Assembly (NCBI GenBank): GCA_021927905.1
Contig: BLLK01000051.1
Location: 1,054,001 to 1,118,000 of the forward strand
Source of the DNA: Chaetoceros tenuissimus
Lineage: Eukaryota > Bacillariophyta > Thalassiosirophyceae > Chaetocerotales > Chaetocerotaceae
Direction of reading: 5' to 3'
DNA: 64,000 nt
The notes under the pieces were generated by a model, which saw only the letters and a program-made list of their open reading frames with translations, searched no databases and was not told the DNA's origin. Made by a program: the position numbers and the translations under genes. Positions 31,361 through 41,614 of this stretch are shown here, piece after piece (within the stretch, counting starts at the first letter, position 1; each line of letters opens with the position of its first letter).

Positions 31361-31464
31361 ATGAGAGATGAGATACAATACGAAAGATAGAGAAAATTGA
31401 ATGGTGAGGTGATGAGATACGATGGATATATAACACGGAAAAAGTATAAGAATAAAACTTGAAA

Positions 31465-33472
31465 ATGGGTTTTGAATATGAGACTAGAGATGAGCAAATG
31501 TCGTCTCCAAGAAAGAGGGCAAAGCTTGGTAATGAAGTAGACGATAGTGTCGCCCCGCCCCTCTGTTGCTACAAAAACTTGAATCAAGAATTTGACTTCA
31601 AAGCTTTACGAACTCTCACAGAAATATCAAGAATTGAATGACTTTGATGAGTTTGATAAACTTTTACAGACTTTGAGGATCAAAGAAAATGAGCTTGAAA
31701 ATGAAGAGAGAGTTGTCCAATGTTTACAGTTTTGCCACAAGACTCAAGATTTAATTGAAAATTGTATATCCTTCCTTGACAAAAGCTATGGATTTGTAGC
31801 TCCTGTATCAAAACGTTTTCAGGAATCATATAGAAATGTGTTTGATGGAAATACAGAAACAGATGCTGACTTCCGAAGCCTTTCAAAAGATGCCGGAGTC
31901 TATCTCATTGAGTCATTTCCATGTAATTCATTTGATGCAATCGATCAAAAGACAGTTTTCAATTTTATTTATGGAATAGATCCCAGAATGCGATACTATT
32001 CAAAGGTACCACAAAAAAGGTACTCTGTTCATGACTATCTAGTTCACAAAGCTGGACGACAAGGCAATCTTGATGTTCTTCGTCATTTCGTTGCAAATGG
32101 ATATAACATTTTGAACGCGCAAGATAGAAACATGATCCTTTTTCAAAAAGTTGCAGAGAATGGACATTTGCATGTATTACAATACCTGAAAGATGAGTAT
32201 AACTTCTTTTATGGGCTTTGCTGTAGTTCGTATGGAGCTGCTAAAGGAGGGCATATACACATATTGAATTGGCTGAGGAACCAAGAATGTTTGACGAATG
32301 AGAACGAATATTTTGTAAAATCATTTTGTGGTGCTGCAATGAAAACTGGCAATTTAGAAGTCATAAAATGGATGAGAAATAGTAATATTGGCAATCTCAG
32401 TGACTTCAAGATATGGTGCGCGTTGTGTTCGAATTCATTAGAAGTAGTAAGGTATTGTCACAGCCTAGACTCTTCAATGGACCATGTTACTGAACATATG
32501 ATTGTTAGCACTGGTAAAATTGATATCGTTAAGTTCTTTCTAGAGAATGATTTTCATCTCACCAATGAATGTATTCAAACTGCAGCTTTGAACGAAGATA
32601 TTCATATTATTAAGTACCTGTTAGAAGAAGGCTTTGATTTGGAACTCGATCATTCTGAATTGGAGAATTACTTCGAATTAATCAAACTTCAATTTGAAGT
32701 ACTTGCGACATGGAGACGGAGTTCCATTAAGAAGTGCTTACGAAAAGAGGGCTACAATTTTAATGTTGACATGCTTCGATATCTATGTGATAATGACTGC
32801 CCATGGGGTAAAATACGAACCAGCGAACTTATCAAATTGAAATTGAAACAAATTCAACTTTTGGAGTGTATCATTGAAAATAAAATGAACACAAGGAGAG
32901 CTTTGTTCCAAGAAGTATTTCAAGAAAAGTGGATGGAAGGTATCAATTACATGCTGAGCAAGTCTGAAGAGTCTGATTGGCCTTCTTTAGGCTTTGCATG
33001 TTCCTTCTTTAAGAATGTGGAAGATCTAATTTATCTCAGGAGTAAAGGCATGGCATGGCATAGCTCTGACATTACATACATAACGGCGACAAAAAACTTT
33101 GATGTCCTAAAATTGTTTGTAACACAAGCTGGTCCTGAAGCTATTCAAAATCATGATATGATGGAGATTGCCTATCATTTCAATTATAATCTTGAAGTTC
33201 TGCAGTATTTATTTGAAATCGGGTGCCCATTCAAATTTAGAGGTATAGACACATTCAATTTTAAAGGTGGAGTAGAAGTATTGAGCTTCCTTCACGTACA
33301 TTTTGGTTTAGACTTCAATGAAAATATATTTACAACTACGCTGCACAGATTTGCGAACTTTCCAAATGAAGAATGGAGAGAAATATTGCATTTTCTGTTG
33401 AAAATTAAGTGTCCTCAAGAGAGTACTATTGATCGACGGCTCTCTCCAATCTTAAGGAATTACTTGCTTTGA
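31465..33472 (+). CDS. ankyrin-type repeat protein (copy 1)
   Basis: Modelled as 31465-31536 plus 31589-33472 with a 52-nt GT-AG intron, phase 0; 651 residues. The join gives MGFEYET...KRAKLGNE|NLTSKLYELSQKYQEL, which lines up with copy 2 (KAKLNEE...KELTSRLVELSNEYQEL). Without it the second part would lack an ATG. An F-box-like segment (LIENCISFLDKSYGFVAPVSKRFQESY) is followed by divergent ankyrin repeats such as YLVHKAGRQGNLDVLRHF, LFQKVAENGHLHVLQYL and GAAKGGHIHILNWL. Large ankyrin families of this kind are common in diatoms and may be substrate-recognition or scaffolding proteins. The intron is unusually short and GC-rich (GCCCCGCCCC), so a frameshift remains possible. Confidence 0.65.
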
Positions 33473-34087
33473 ATGTAACATAAAATCTCAAATGGAACTT
33501 GTTGTTCGCCTTTTTACAGCCATAGACATCACCTATTTACTGGAAAAAGTAGGAATAGTAAACTCTCTAACGCTGGAGATATAACAAGGATTAGATTATC
33601 GGGTATTTTAAATCCCTTTACGCAGCCAAAAGGTTACTTTTATACTCACTACCATAACTCTACGCCACAATAGGGATATCTACAAAACCCGAGATGATAT
33701 TCGACACTCCGTAAGAAAGCTCAAAGAGAAAATGACATTACTCTGTTATGAAATCTGATGGGACCAAAAAGCCTATAGATCCCTATCAAACTTGTAAAGG
33801 GAAGGAATGGTTTTGCTCAGTCATGTAGGGGGATTTTTGTATTTACATTCCATTTGATGAAATGTCGCAAGAAGAGAAATTTGGGTAGCAGGAACAGATG
33901 GGAGACATCACACGATTGAAATCCGCCAAATAAATGGCCTCTTCCCAAAATTTCGAATGGGCAAAAAGAAGAAGGAAGAACCAAATCGAAGAACTCACTC
34001 CACTAGCCTCATTCAACTCTATCTAACTTTTCTTCATACGCCTGTACTATTCGAAAGCTAAACCTATAACACCTATTAAGATCGGAA
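33473..34087. other. intergenic between ankyrin-type paralogs, no gene seen
   Basis: Contains a weak inverted pair CCCTTTAC and GTAAAGGG about 180 bp apart, not enough to call an element. No coding frame. Confidence 0.5.
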
Positions 34088-36091
34088 ATGAATATTAGAA
34101 GTGAAACAAATCAATCTGCTCCTGCAAGAAAGAAGGCAAAACTAAATGAGGAATTAGTTAATCTTACAACAAAGAAAAGTTGTCGAATCAAAGAGTTGAC
34201 ATCTCGTCTAGTCGAACTATCGAATGAATATCAAGAGCTAAAAGATCTAGATGAATTTCAAAGGATGGTCAAGAAATTGGGCATTGAGCAAATTCGATTT
34301 GAAAATGAAGAGAGCTGTCCTCTTTATCAATTGCCTCGTGAGGTTTTCAATAACTGTATATCCTTCCTTGACAAAAGCTATGTACTTGTAGCGCCTGTCT
34401 CAAAATGTTTTCAAGAAAGCTATGATGTGGTCTTTAAAGGCAGTAAAGAGACTGCTACTGACTTTAGAGGTCTACCGAAAGAAGCTGGAGTCTATTTGAT
34501 TGAATCCGTTCATGAAAATTTCAGTTCTTTGAGTATTCTCGAAAATGATAATTTCTACAAATTTATTGTCGGGAAAGAAAAAGATGAAGGTCGGAGATTA
34601 GGAGGTTTGTGGACATGGAAGCTCTCTGCCGAGGATTATTTGATTCACAAAGCTGCAGGCCAAGGAAATTTGGATGTATTTCGTCATGTAGTCCAGAATG
34701 GGAATATATTGCGTGTACAGGATCAAGATTTCTTTCTCTATCAGAAGATTGCAGAGAATGGACATTTACATATTCTACAATTCCTAAAAGAGGAGAATTT
34801 CTTTTTCTATGGCTTTTGCTGCAGCTCTTATGGAGCTGTCCGCGGTGGCCATATCCATATTTTGAAATGGTTGAAGGAAATAGGATGCTTCAACAAGCCT
34901 GGAAACATGTGCGTTATAGAAAAGTGCGCCAAGATAGCTGCAAAATGCGGACAGCTAGAAGTTCTTGAATATATGAGAGAACATATTGATTCATTAATGG
35001 ACTTTGACCTTGTAGCGGATGCATTGCAGTCAAAATCTGTAGATGTATTAAGATTTTGCCATGCTCAAAGGCATGATTATTTCCATGGCGTTACCGAGGA
35101 TAGGATTATGGAAACTGGGGAAGTTGAAATTGTTAGATATTTCTTCGAGAATCAAGGTGAGGTTTCGCGAAGAAGTACTACTTTGGCAGCAAAGAATGGC
35201 TATCTCGACATTTTGAAGTATTTGCTATCAAAGAATGTTACTTGGAATGTAAATGGTGTAAGGCGTTTCGAAATCATGAAATTTGCATATGAAAAATATA
35301 GGCGATGGTTTGATACAACAATCACAAATTGCATAGAGCAAGAGAAAAGCAATTTCAATCTTGATATGTTGAGTTATCTTCGAGAGCATGACTGTCCTTG
35401 GGGGAGTCATGTGACATCCGCATTGATTGGTTTGAAGCAAGAAGCGTTCTTGAAGTATATTGGAGGAGAAGAAGCAGTACCAGATAGAGAAGATATTTTG
35501 ACACATGCAATTCAAGAGAAGTGGTTTGAAGGTATAAGATACATATTGGAGAACAACCTGGAATGCATTGTACCTCCTCTCAACCTAGTTGCCGTTGATT
35601 TCCCCTGTTTAGATGTTTTACAATATTGTAAAAGAAAAAGTTTACAATGGGAAACTCAGGACGGAGAGATGAACTGCAGACGAGTTTTGCGGAGAGTTGC
35701 ACAAGAATCTGCAGATATTGATACTTACAAATGGATCTTCAACGAAATTGGGGCAAAACAGTTTCATTCTGAAATAAACCTCATCGCCCCAAATCGTACT
35801 GATCTCCTTGAATTTTTGCATGAACAGAAATGTGTATCAGATCCGAAAAATTTACTCTGTGCTATTTCAGATGGAAATTTGAAATACTTGGAAGGTCTAC
35901 TTGTGCATTATCATGATCCCTTGTCAATCGAAGAAAATGTATTTCAGGAAGCTCTCAGTAAGATCGATAGCTATCTCCCTGATTTTGATAGTCATGATAG
36001 AAAGGACATTGTCTCTTTGTTGATAAAGAGTAAATGCCCGCAATCTCTCGATGTTGGATATTTGAAGTTTGCATCTTATTATGATAGATGA
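34088..36091 (+). CDS. ankyrin-type repeat protein (copy 2)
   Basis: 667 residues, one exon. A nuclear-localisation-like KKAKL lies near residues 15-20, then a helical segment (RLVELSNEYQELKDLDEF). An F-box-like motif follows: LPREVFNNCISFLDKSYVLVAPVSKCFQ. Repeats include YLIHKAAGQGNLDVFRHVV, LYQKIAENGHLHILQFL, and YGAVRGGHIHILKWL. Later repeats are degenerate, as in copy 1, which it matches along its length. The C-terminal tail contains a short duplicated phrase around the stop (tgaagtttgcatcttat at 36061-36105). F-box plus ankyrin could place it in an SCF ubiquitin ligase, but this is inference. Confidence 0.75.
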   Translation: MNIRSETNQSAPARKKAKLNEELVNLTTKKSCRIKELTSRLVELSNEYQELKDLDEFQRMVKKLGIEQIRFENEESCPLYQLPREVFNNCISFLDKSYVLVAPVSKCFQESYDVVFKGSKETATDFRGLPKEAGVYLIESVHENFSSLSILENDNFYKFIVGKEKDEGRRLGGLWTWKLSAEDYLIHKAAGQGNLDVFRHVVQNGNILRVQDQDFFLYQKIAENGHLHILQFLKEENFFFYGFCCSSYGAVRGGHIHILKWLKEIGCFNKPGNMCVIEKCAKIAAKCGQLEVLEYMREHIDSLMDFDLVADALQSKSVDVLRFCHAQRHDYFHGVTEDRIMETGEVEIVRYFFENQGEVSRRSTTLAAKNGYLDILKYLLSKNVTWNVNGVRRFEIMKFAYEKYRRWFDTTITNCIEQEKSNFNLDMLSYLREHDCPWGSHVTSALIGLKQEAFLKYIGGEEAVPDREDILTHAIQEKWFEGIRYILENNLECIVPPLNLVAVDFPCLDVLQYCKRKSLQWETQDGEMNCRRVLRRVAQESADIDTYKWIFNEIGAKQFHSEINLIAPNRTDLLEFLHEQKCVSDPKNLLCAISDGNLKYLEGLLVHYHDPLSIEENVFQEALSKIDSYLPDFDSHDRKDIVSLLIKSKCPQSLDVGYLKFASYYDR

Positions 36092-36429
36092 AGTTTGCAT
36101 CTTATGAGGATTGAATAAAGCACATAATTTCGAATCATTATGCTATAGCTATTTTGATACATCAGAGTGACCAGTATTTTATAATTATTCTTTTCCTTGC
36201 TCTCCTGGAGATGTTGCATCCTCAACCATCAATTTCTTTCTACCCAAGGCATTATCACGATCATTACAGCAAGAGCATTGGACAAGATCATTAATGATAC
36301 AATCAGTTCGAATGTGTACAAGCATACTATGCTTCGTCAGCAGAAAAGGTGATGGATACGATGCTATATGGTCCCCAATCATTTTATAACTTATTCTATG
36401 AATATCACCCATATACTCCCACGGAAACA
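36092..36429. other. convergent intergenic region
   Basis: 3' region between the ankyrin gene and the basic coiled protein. An 81-codon minus-strand frame (36185-36430) begins in a TGATG overlap with the stop of the upstream gene; it has no motif and is not annotated as a gene. Confidence 0.4.
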
Positions 36430-37863
36430 TCAAAGCGTTTGTCTACGAAGAGCTTTGAGGCGTTCTTCCGTTCGTTTCTTTTGCTTCACCAAACGATTGT
36501 ACAACTCAGTCGACTCTACGGAAGTCAGTGAATGTGCAGTCTTGGAGCAATCAAATCTCGCCTGTAAAGTGGCTTGCATTCGATCTCGACGTTCTCTATT
36601 TTCTCTCATTCTATTTTCTGCGGTATGGGCTCGTGTAATATGTGTGAATGTCATGGATTTGCTTTCTTGACTCTTCCGATCAATTTCATCTCGCCTCTTT
36701 TTCCCATCACTTTGTTGATGCTTCGACATTTCATAAAGCTTGATATATGCAGGCCCTCCATAATTTTGCGTTCTTGACCTTTTCTTGGCAATCAATTGCT
36801 CTTCTACCTTTGTGGATTTCATGAGATTCCTTTTTGAATTTTTACGCCTAGGGGTAGTCTTTTCTGCAAGTTTACTTCGCCATTTCATGGCAGGAGACTT
36901 GCTTTTTGACTTTTTAGTTTTCCTTTGGTTTAAATTCTGGGCTTTTTTAGGTTCAACTTTCTTCAAAACATCTTTTCCCGACTGCGGTTCAGGATTTAGT
37001 TGCTCATTCTTCTTCTCTTTATTTCCTGAAAAGAGAAAGTTGAATGTTTGTAAAATACCACTGTTTTGCTTTTCCGTATTGATTTCATCTGCAATGTGCT
37101 CCATATTTTGTGATGAATCGTCAGTTACCATGGCATCGTCCAAAAGATCTTTATTTGAATCGTCGTGCTTCTTTTCCAGTTCCATATCCTTCAAAATATT
37201 TTCAATCAAGTGTGAATCATGAGAATTCTTCGTCTGTGTGATCTCATTTTCAACTTTGGTCGCCTTTTGTTTATCCTCATCCACAAAGACATGGTCAAAG
37301 TCATGAAGCAAGGAATCATCCTTTGGCAATGTCTTTTCTATTCCCCATGAAACATCAATACTTGATTCAATAATTTTGTTTTTATATATTGGACCATCAT
37401 CGAAAATCATTTCCTTTTTTTGCTTTGGTACTTGCGGAATCGGTGAGTCATCCTTCCATGAAACATCTATACTAGCTTCTGTAAGTTTGTCCTGATCTAC
37501 AATGATTTCTTTTATCGTTCTGGCTTGTGCTTGTGGTGTTTCATCATCCCTCCACGATGCAGTTATACTTGCTTCAGTAAGTTTATGTTCATCTATAATA
37601 ATTTCTTTCTTTGGTTCAGGAGGAGGTGCATTCTTGTGTTGAAACTTTAACACTTCGAAAATACCGACATAGATTGGTAAATCTAGAGCAAGGTCATGTT
37701 CTTCCTCTTGCGAACTTTCCTGTTCATCCATATCGACGGATGATGTAACTGACTCTGCATCGTCTGATATATTGATGCTCTCCATTGGTATAGATGACTG
37801 TGGCCATCTATTTCGAATGATTGGAGTTACGGCTGTGGAAGGCCCAGAAGGAGCTACCAACAT
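36430..37863 (-). CDS. basic coiled protein with repeated EASIDVSW-like motif, function unknown
   Basis: 477 residues, one exon, ATG at 37863. The first half is acidic and low complexity. It holds three copies of a short unit: KLTEASITASWRDDE, KLTEASIDVSWKDDS and KIIESSIDVSWGIEK, spaced 35-45 residues. The second half is strongly basic (KTKKSKSKSPAMKW, TTPRRKNSKRN). Then comes the segment PAYIKLYEMSKHQQSDGKKRRDEI, a recurrent LYxxSKxxQxxGKxRRxEI motif that I recall from stramenopile cytoskeletal and flagellar proteins, and a coiled-coil end (RLVKQKKRTEERLKAL). A microtubule- or centrosome-related role is possible but unproven. Confidence 0.6.
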   Translation of the reverse strand: MLVAPSGPSTAVTPIIRNRWPQSSIPMESINISDDAESVTSSVDMDEQESSQEEEHDLALDLPIYVGIFEVLKFQHKNAPPPEPKKEIIIDEHKLTEASITASWRDDETPQAQARTIKEIIVDQDKLTEASIDVSWKDDSPIPQVPKQKKEMIFDDGPIYKNKIIESSIDVSWGIEKTLPKDDSLLHDFDHVFVDEDKQKATKVENEITQTKNSHDSHLIENILKDMELEKKHDDSNKDLLDDAMVTDDSSQNMEHIADEINTEKQNSGILQTFNFLFSGNKEKKNEQLNPEPQSGKDVLKKVEPKKAQNLNQRKTKKSKSKSPAMKWRSKLAEKTTPRRKNSKRNLMKSTKVEEQLIAKKRSRTQNYGGPAYIKLYEMSKHQQSDGKKRRDEIDRKSQESKSMTFTHITRAHTAENRMRENRERRDRMQATLQARFDCSKTAHSLTSVESTELYNRLVKQKKRTEERLKALRRQTL

Positions 37864-38375
37864 TGTAAATGTAAGCTTGCTTCTGTCTGAAGCTCAAAGA
37901 TTTACTCAAACTCGACTCGTCGGTGATATGGTCGATTCTTAGTTGTGCTGTACTGCTCTTTGTGAATTGCCTTTCTTCAATTAATCAGATTGACACAGGA
38001 TGGACAAACAAAAAAGTTCAATACAAAGTTACTAGGGTGTTGTGTAATAAACGCAACAACTCAACGAAGAAGCAGCACAAAGAGGGAAACTAAAGAGCAC
38101 CTTGTTGATCAGTGTCAGAATTTAAAAAACATCTATTTAGTCTTGAAAAGTACTTGGACAAAAATGTAAGTGGGCACGTGCTCCTTTTGTCGTACGTAAT
38201 AAATATGGTATGATTCTACGTACATGCATGAAATAATTTCAAAGCACTTTTTTATCTTTTGTATTTTGAATGAATGACTCACCACACATCATGTTCCACA
38301 TTCGGCTAACCAACTCCACATGCAGTACTCGTTCACTGAGCTATAATCATCAAGCCCCTTCTCTGAATTAAAAGA
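37864..38375. other. divergent intergenic region, no gene seen
   Basis: Upstream of the basic coiled protein and the first Reeler-like gene. No coding frame; AT-rich promoter sequence. Confidence 0.5.
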
Positions 38376-39570
38376 ATGAATACTTTTACTTCGCTTCAGC
38401 TATATGCTTTCCTCTTTGCGAACCTTGTAGCAAAGGTCTACGCTAGTAGCTTTGGAGCTTCCCACTGCTCATCAGGAACTCCAAGCATGTTTGTGAGTGC
38501 TCATGGTGCATCACGTGGAAGCCTATCAGCTGGAAACCTTGCTTTGGATGTCGATGGAGTTTCCATCTCCTCGGGATCTACTACATCATTGGATGCTGGT
38601 ACAACACATACATTGACTCTTTCAGGAAACGATTTCAAGGGTTTCCTTTTTCGTCTGAATGGGAAGAATGGAGAAAATGTGAAGAATGTGATTGGCGTCG
38701 AGTCTGGATCATCTGGAAAGAGTAAGATCAGTACCTCTTGCAATTCTTTTCCAGAGATTGGGGGAATCACTCATACTGATGCTGGATTGAAGTCATCAGT
38801 ATCAGTAACTTTGTCATCTGATGATTTGGTTGATACAACTTTGGAAGTGACTGTGGTTATTCAAAAGAGCGTTCCTCAGACAATGTACCACGAAGCATTT
38901 GATATTTCCTTCACTTCTGATGAAACTGCATCGCCTACTCAAGCACCAACTCAGGCGCCAACTGCAGCGGTAAGAAATTTTGACGATGACTGCTGCTGCA
39001 TTCATATAATCATGCTGCAATTTCTCACCTTCTTCACTTTTTTTACTTTAGCCTACTTCTGCACCAACATTTAGTCCGACAGCTTCACCAACTGCCTCAC
39101 CAACCTCTATTCCAACCCAAATGCCTTCAAACGCACCGTCAAAATTACCGTCAAAATCTCCATCGCAGAGTCCTTCATTGAATCAATCATCAAATCCTTC
39201 TAATGCTTTTAGTGAGAGCCCAAGTGTCGGACCAACTGCCATGGACGAAACAAATAAGCCATCTTTTTCAAAGAGCTCATTTCCGAGCACACAACCAAGT
39301 CTATTGTCTTCTTTAAATCCATCCAGCGCACCAAGTGCATCTCCAACTATTGCAATATCGCATTCTCCAAGTACTTCTCCAAGCATGACAAAATCACACG
39401 CTCCAAGTGCGTCTCCTTCAATTACAGAAAGTAACCAACCTAGCTCAATGCCAAACGATTCAGAAGATGAAAATGATTCGGAAGATGAAAGTTCAAGCGC
39501 TAGCAAAATTAGTGCTTTGGGAATAAGATCTTTTCTGTCCATCATTTGTGCATATTTAATGCTCATTTAG
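38376..39570 (+). CDS. secreted Reeler-like domain protein with Ser/Pro stalk and hydrophobic C-terminal tail (copy A)
   Basis: Two exons, 38376-38969 and 39052-39570, with an 82-nt intron (38970-39051, phase 0); 370 residues. Signal peptide (SLQLYAFLFANLVAKVYA). Then an immunoglobulin-like module of about 150 residues with the Reeler pattern: two Cys, TLSGNDFKGFLFRLNG, ITHTDAGLKSSVSVTL and a late YHEAFDISF. A Ser/Pro/Thr-rich stalk follows (SAPTFSPTASPTASP, SPSMTKSHAPSASPS), with an acidic patch, and a C-terminal hydrophobic segment (ALGIRSFLSIICAYLMLI) ends it, typical of a GPI signal. Likely a surface or wall-associated protein. Its 3' end lies in a block that is duplicated at 41421-41614. 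Confidence 0.78.
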
Positions 39571-39686
39571 ATCGAAGTAGATATTAAAGTCTAAAATATC
39601 TATTTCAATAACCTCTTAAAATTATCATTCAATTTTTAGCATACTCGCTTCCAATGTAGACCTTGGTCGAATCCACATGCGATAGG
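39491..39686. repeat. duplicated convergent gene-end block, copy A
   Basis: This stretch and 41421-41614 are about 85 percent identical by eye. Shared runs include AGTGCTTTGGGAATAA, CATCATTTGTGCATATTT and TAGCATACTCGCTTCCAATG. On the plus strand copy A is the working C-terminus of the Reeler-like gene. On the minus strand it retains a relic PIACGFDQGLHWKRVC with no gene attached. Confidence 0.85.
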
Positions 39687-40140
39687 AAAACGTACGTCGA
39701 GCATACCAAAGATTGAAAAACGTAGAGGAGACACAGTAGTGCTTCATGTAATGCAATAAACCGAAGGCAGTAATTGGCGTAAATATCAATAAATGATGTG
39801 TAATGAAGAAATTATGAGTTATTTCGCTATGGAAATTGAACGGCATGAAACTGAAAACTTGATAAAATTCCGGTAGTTCTCCAGACCGCATAAAGTCCCA
39901 ATAGCAGTACTTTCTCTGGATCTGATTGCTCCACGTTGCATTTATTATATTAATAATAGTGCTGCTGTCCTCTGATCTCCAGCAAAGCTTTCATTCTTCA
40001 TTCCTATCTTCGTTCCCAATGCACTGGTCATTGTTAGTCCACCAATGACCCTCATATTACTATTTTAGCTCTTGACGATTGTCACGGTAGCATTTTTCTC
40101 GTGCAGCTCGTCGTATTTTTGGCGAAAGCTGAAAACTGTG
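39687..40140 (-). pseudogene. possible degenerate TLC-domain gene fragment
   Basis: In minus-strand frames this stretch reads, in order, SFRQKYDELHEKNATVTIVKS, a broken middle, then YCYWDFMRSG, ITHNFFITHHLLIFTPITAF and CVSSTFFNLWYARRTF. The order and the HH and SSTFFNL phrases recall TLC/TMEM56-like proteins (HH, then STPFLNL). At least one stop and one frame change interrupt it, and its 3' end runs into the duplicated block. Family assignment rests on short phrases only. Confidence 0.3.
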
Positions 40141-40353
40141 TGAGTACACGTCTTCTTGCCTCTGTAAAATGTTGGATATGATATTATGAATACGAGTATA
40201 TGCTTTGCAAGAGCTTTTGATTTTTGTTTCTTTTATGGAAACTATTCTTGTATTTTATGTATTTGCCACACTGACCGCATACTACACCGTAGGTACATTA
40301 TAAACATAAACTCTTGCTCGAGGTTAACAATCTAACTACAATCAGTATAGACA

Positions 40354-41328
40354 ATGAAAAATATAACCTTTTATAATGTTCACTACGTTGCTGCTGTAAA
40401 GCTTTGGGAACAAGGAAGACGAAGAGAAGCTGCGGATCAATATTGGCAAAGTTTTGAAAAGATTCCATCACTTACACATGAACTAAGATACTACATTCTT
40501 CACGGTTACACTTCCATCCTCCGTGAACAATACTTCGAAGCTACCGATGAAGATCTGTCAAAGATAAGAAAAGTTGTGGATGATAAACATGAACCTCGCC
40601 TGTTCCGTATCGAATGTGGATTCACCCTTGGCTATCTTCTTTACATAAAAGGTAAAAGAACAGAGTGTGCAGAAGCCTACTATCATGCAATTTCGGTTGG
40701 AGAAAAGACGGTAAAAGCAAAAGAAGCTAAAATGGAGAGTAAACTGATTCAATTCAATACGGAGAAAGTTTCTTCGAAAGAAATAATGGGTCGTATCCTT
40801 AAAGATGTGCAAGGGAATCTAGACAACTTGAATCGTAAAACAGCTAGTTCAGATGGCGCATTTATTCCAGATAAACGAGCAGATGGCACGTATATATCAA
40901 AGCCATCCAAATGTCACAAGATGCCAATCGGTCCTTTTGGAAGTAACCTCAACGATGAACAATTCAACAAGCTAATTGATGTTGGTGGACTAGAATGCGA
41001 TTGCTGTAAACGTAAGAATGTGAAATTGCTCAAGTGCCAAAGATGTAATAAGGCATTCTACTGCAGTGCTGAATGTCAGAAGATTCAATGGAAGGAAAAG
41101 GGACATAGACAACATTGTCGCAAAGAGGGCGAATTCAAGCCGAAGGACCTTGTACAGTTGAGTGGATTAGAAGCAAAGCCTGAATTGAATGATACAGTTG
41201 TTCGCATTGTCGGTCCGGCGCCGACAAAGGGGAGATATGAGGTCCGTATGGAAGGCGGCGATAGAAGTTTCTCAGTTTCAGCTGCAAACATCATTCATCT
41301 GAGACCTTTTGACATTATCGCAGCATGA
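40354..41328 (+). CDS. MYND zinc-finger protein with TPR-like N-terminus
   Basis: 324 residues, one exon. The N-terminal half has helix pairs resembling TPRs (VKLWEQGRRREAADQYWQSF; LGYLLYIKGKRTECAEAYYHA). A complete MYND finger follows at about residues 212-247: CDCCKRKNVKLLKCQRC, YCSAECQ, then HRQHC. After it is a small beta-rich domain (DLVQLSGLEAKPELNDTVVRI...YEVRM) resembling KOW/SH3-like domains that accompany MYND in many diatom proteins. MYND fingers bind proline-rich peptides, so a protein-interaction role is inferred. The gene sits between the two copies of the duplicated convergent block. Confidence 0.78.
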   Translation: MKNITFYNVHYVAAVKLWEQGRRREAADQYWQSFEKIPSLTHELRYYILHGYTSILREQYFEATDEDLSKIRKVVDDKHEPRLFRIECGFTLGYLLYIKGKRTECAEAYYHAISVGEKTVKAKEAKMESKLIQFNTEKVSSKEIMGRILKDVQGNLDNLNRKTASSDGAFIPDKRADGTYISKPSKCHKMPIGPFGSNLNDEQFNKLIDVGGLECDCCKRKNVKLLKCQRCNKAFYCSAECQKIQWKEKGHRQHCRKEGEFKPKDLVQLSGLEAKPELNDTVVRIVGPAPTKGRYEVRMEGGDRSFSVSAANIIHLRPFDIIAA

Positions 41329-41420
41329 TGTCGAACGTTTTCAATTGCTAGATGACTGTACCGAAATAAATAAATCTAAAATTTTGTGCATAGTCTTTCT
41401 CATTTTTTTGCTGATAAAAA

Positions 41421-41614
41421 GTTCCAATGCTAGTAAAATGAGTGCTTTGGGAATAATATCTTTTGAAACCATCATTTGTGCATATTTCATGCTCATTTCA
41501 ATCGAAGTAGATAAGATTCTACAATATCAATGTCAAAAACCTCTTATAATTTCAACACATATTTTAGCATACTCGCTTCCAATGCAGACCTTGGTCAAAT
41601 CCACATGCTATAGG
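41421..41614. repeat. duplicated convergent gene-end block, copy B
   Basis: The counterpart of 39491-39686. Here the minus-strand side is the working C-terminus of the esterase/ShK gene (PIACGFDQGLHWKRVC then stop). The plus-strand side keeps a relic of the Reeler-like tail (SALGIISF...IICAYFMLI) with no upstream gene. Confidence 0.85.

Larger units (their letters stand above)
31065..31464. other. divergent promoter region with a microsatellite
   Basis: Shared by the plastid hydrolase (minus) and the first ankyrin-type gene (plus). It contains one TGACGTCA and a TGTGTGATG-type microsatellite. No gene. Confidence 0.6.

Noticed and set aside
33612-33803. Inverted pair CCCTTTAC / GTAAAGGG flanking about 180 bp, possible MITE
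   Set aside because: Only about 8-9 matching bases, no target-site duplication or second copy in the window.
36185-36430. Small minus-strand frame starting in a TGATG overlap with the stop of the basic coiled protein
   Set aside because: Overlapping stop/start is not a usual eukaryotic arrangement and there is no motif. It may be 3' UTR.
39183-39566. 127-codon minus-strand frame opposite the Reeler-like stalk
   Set aside because: Antisense shadow of Ser/Pro codons; no ATG-led domain.
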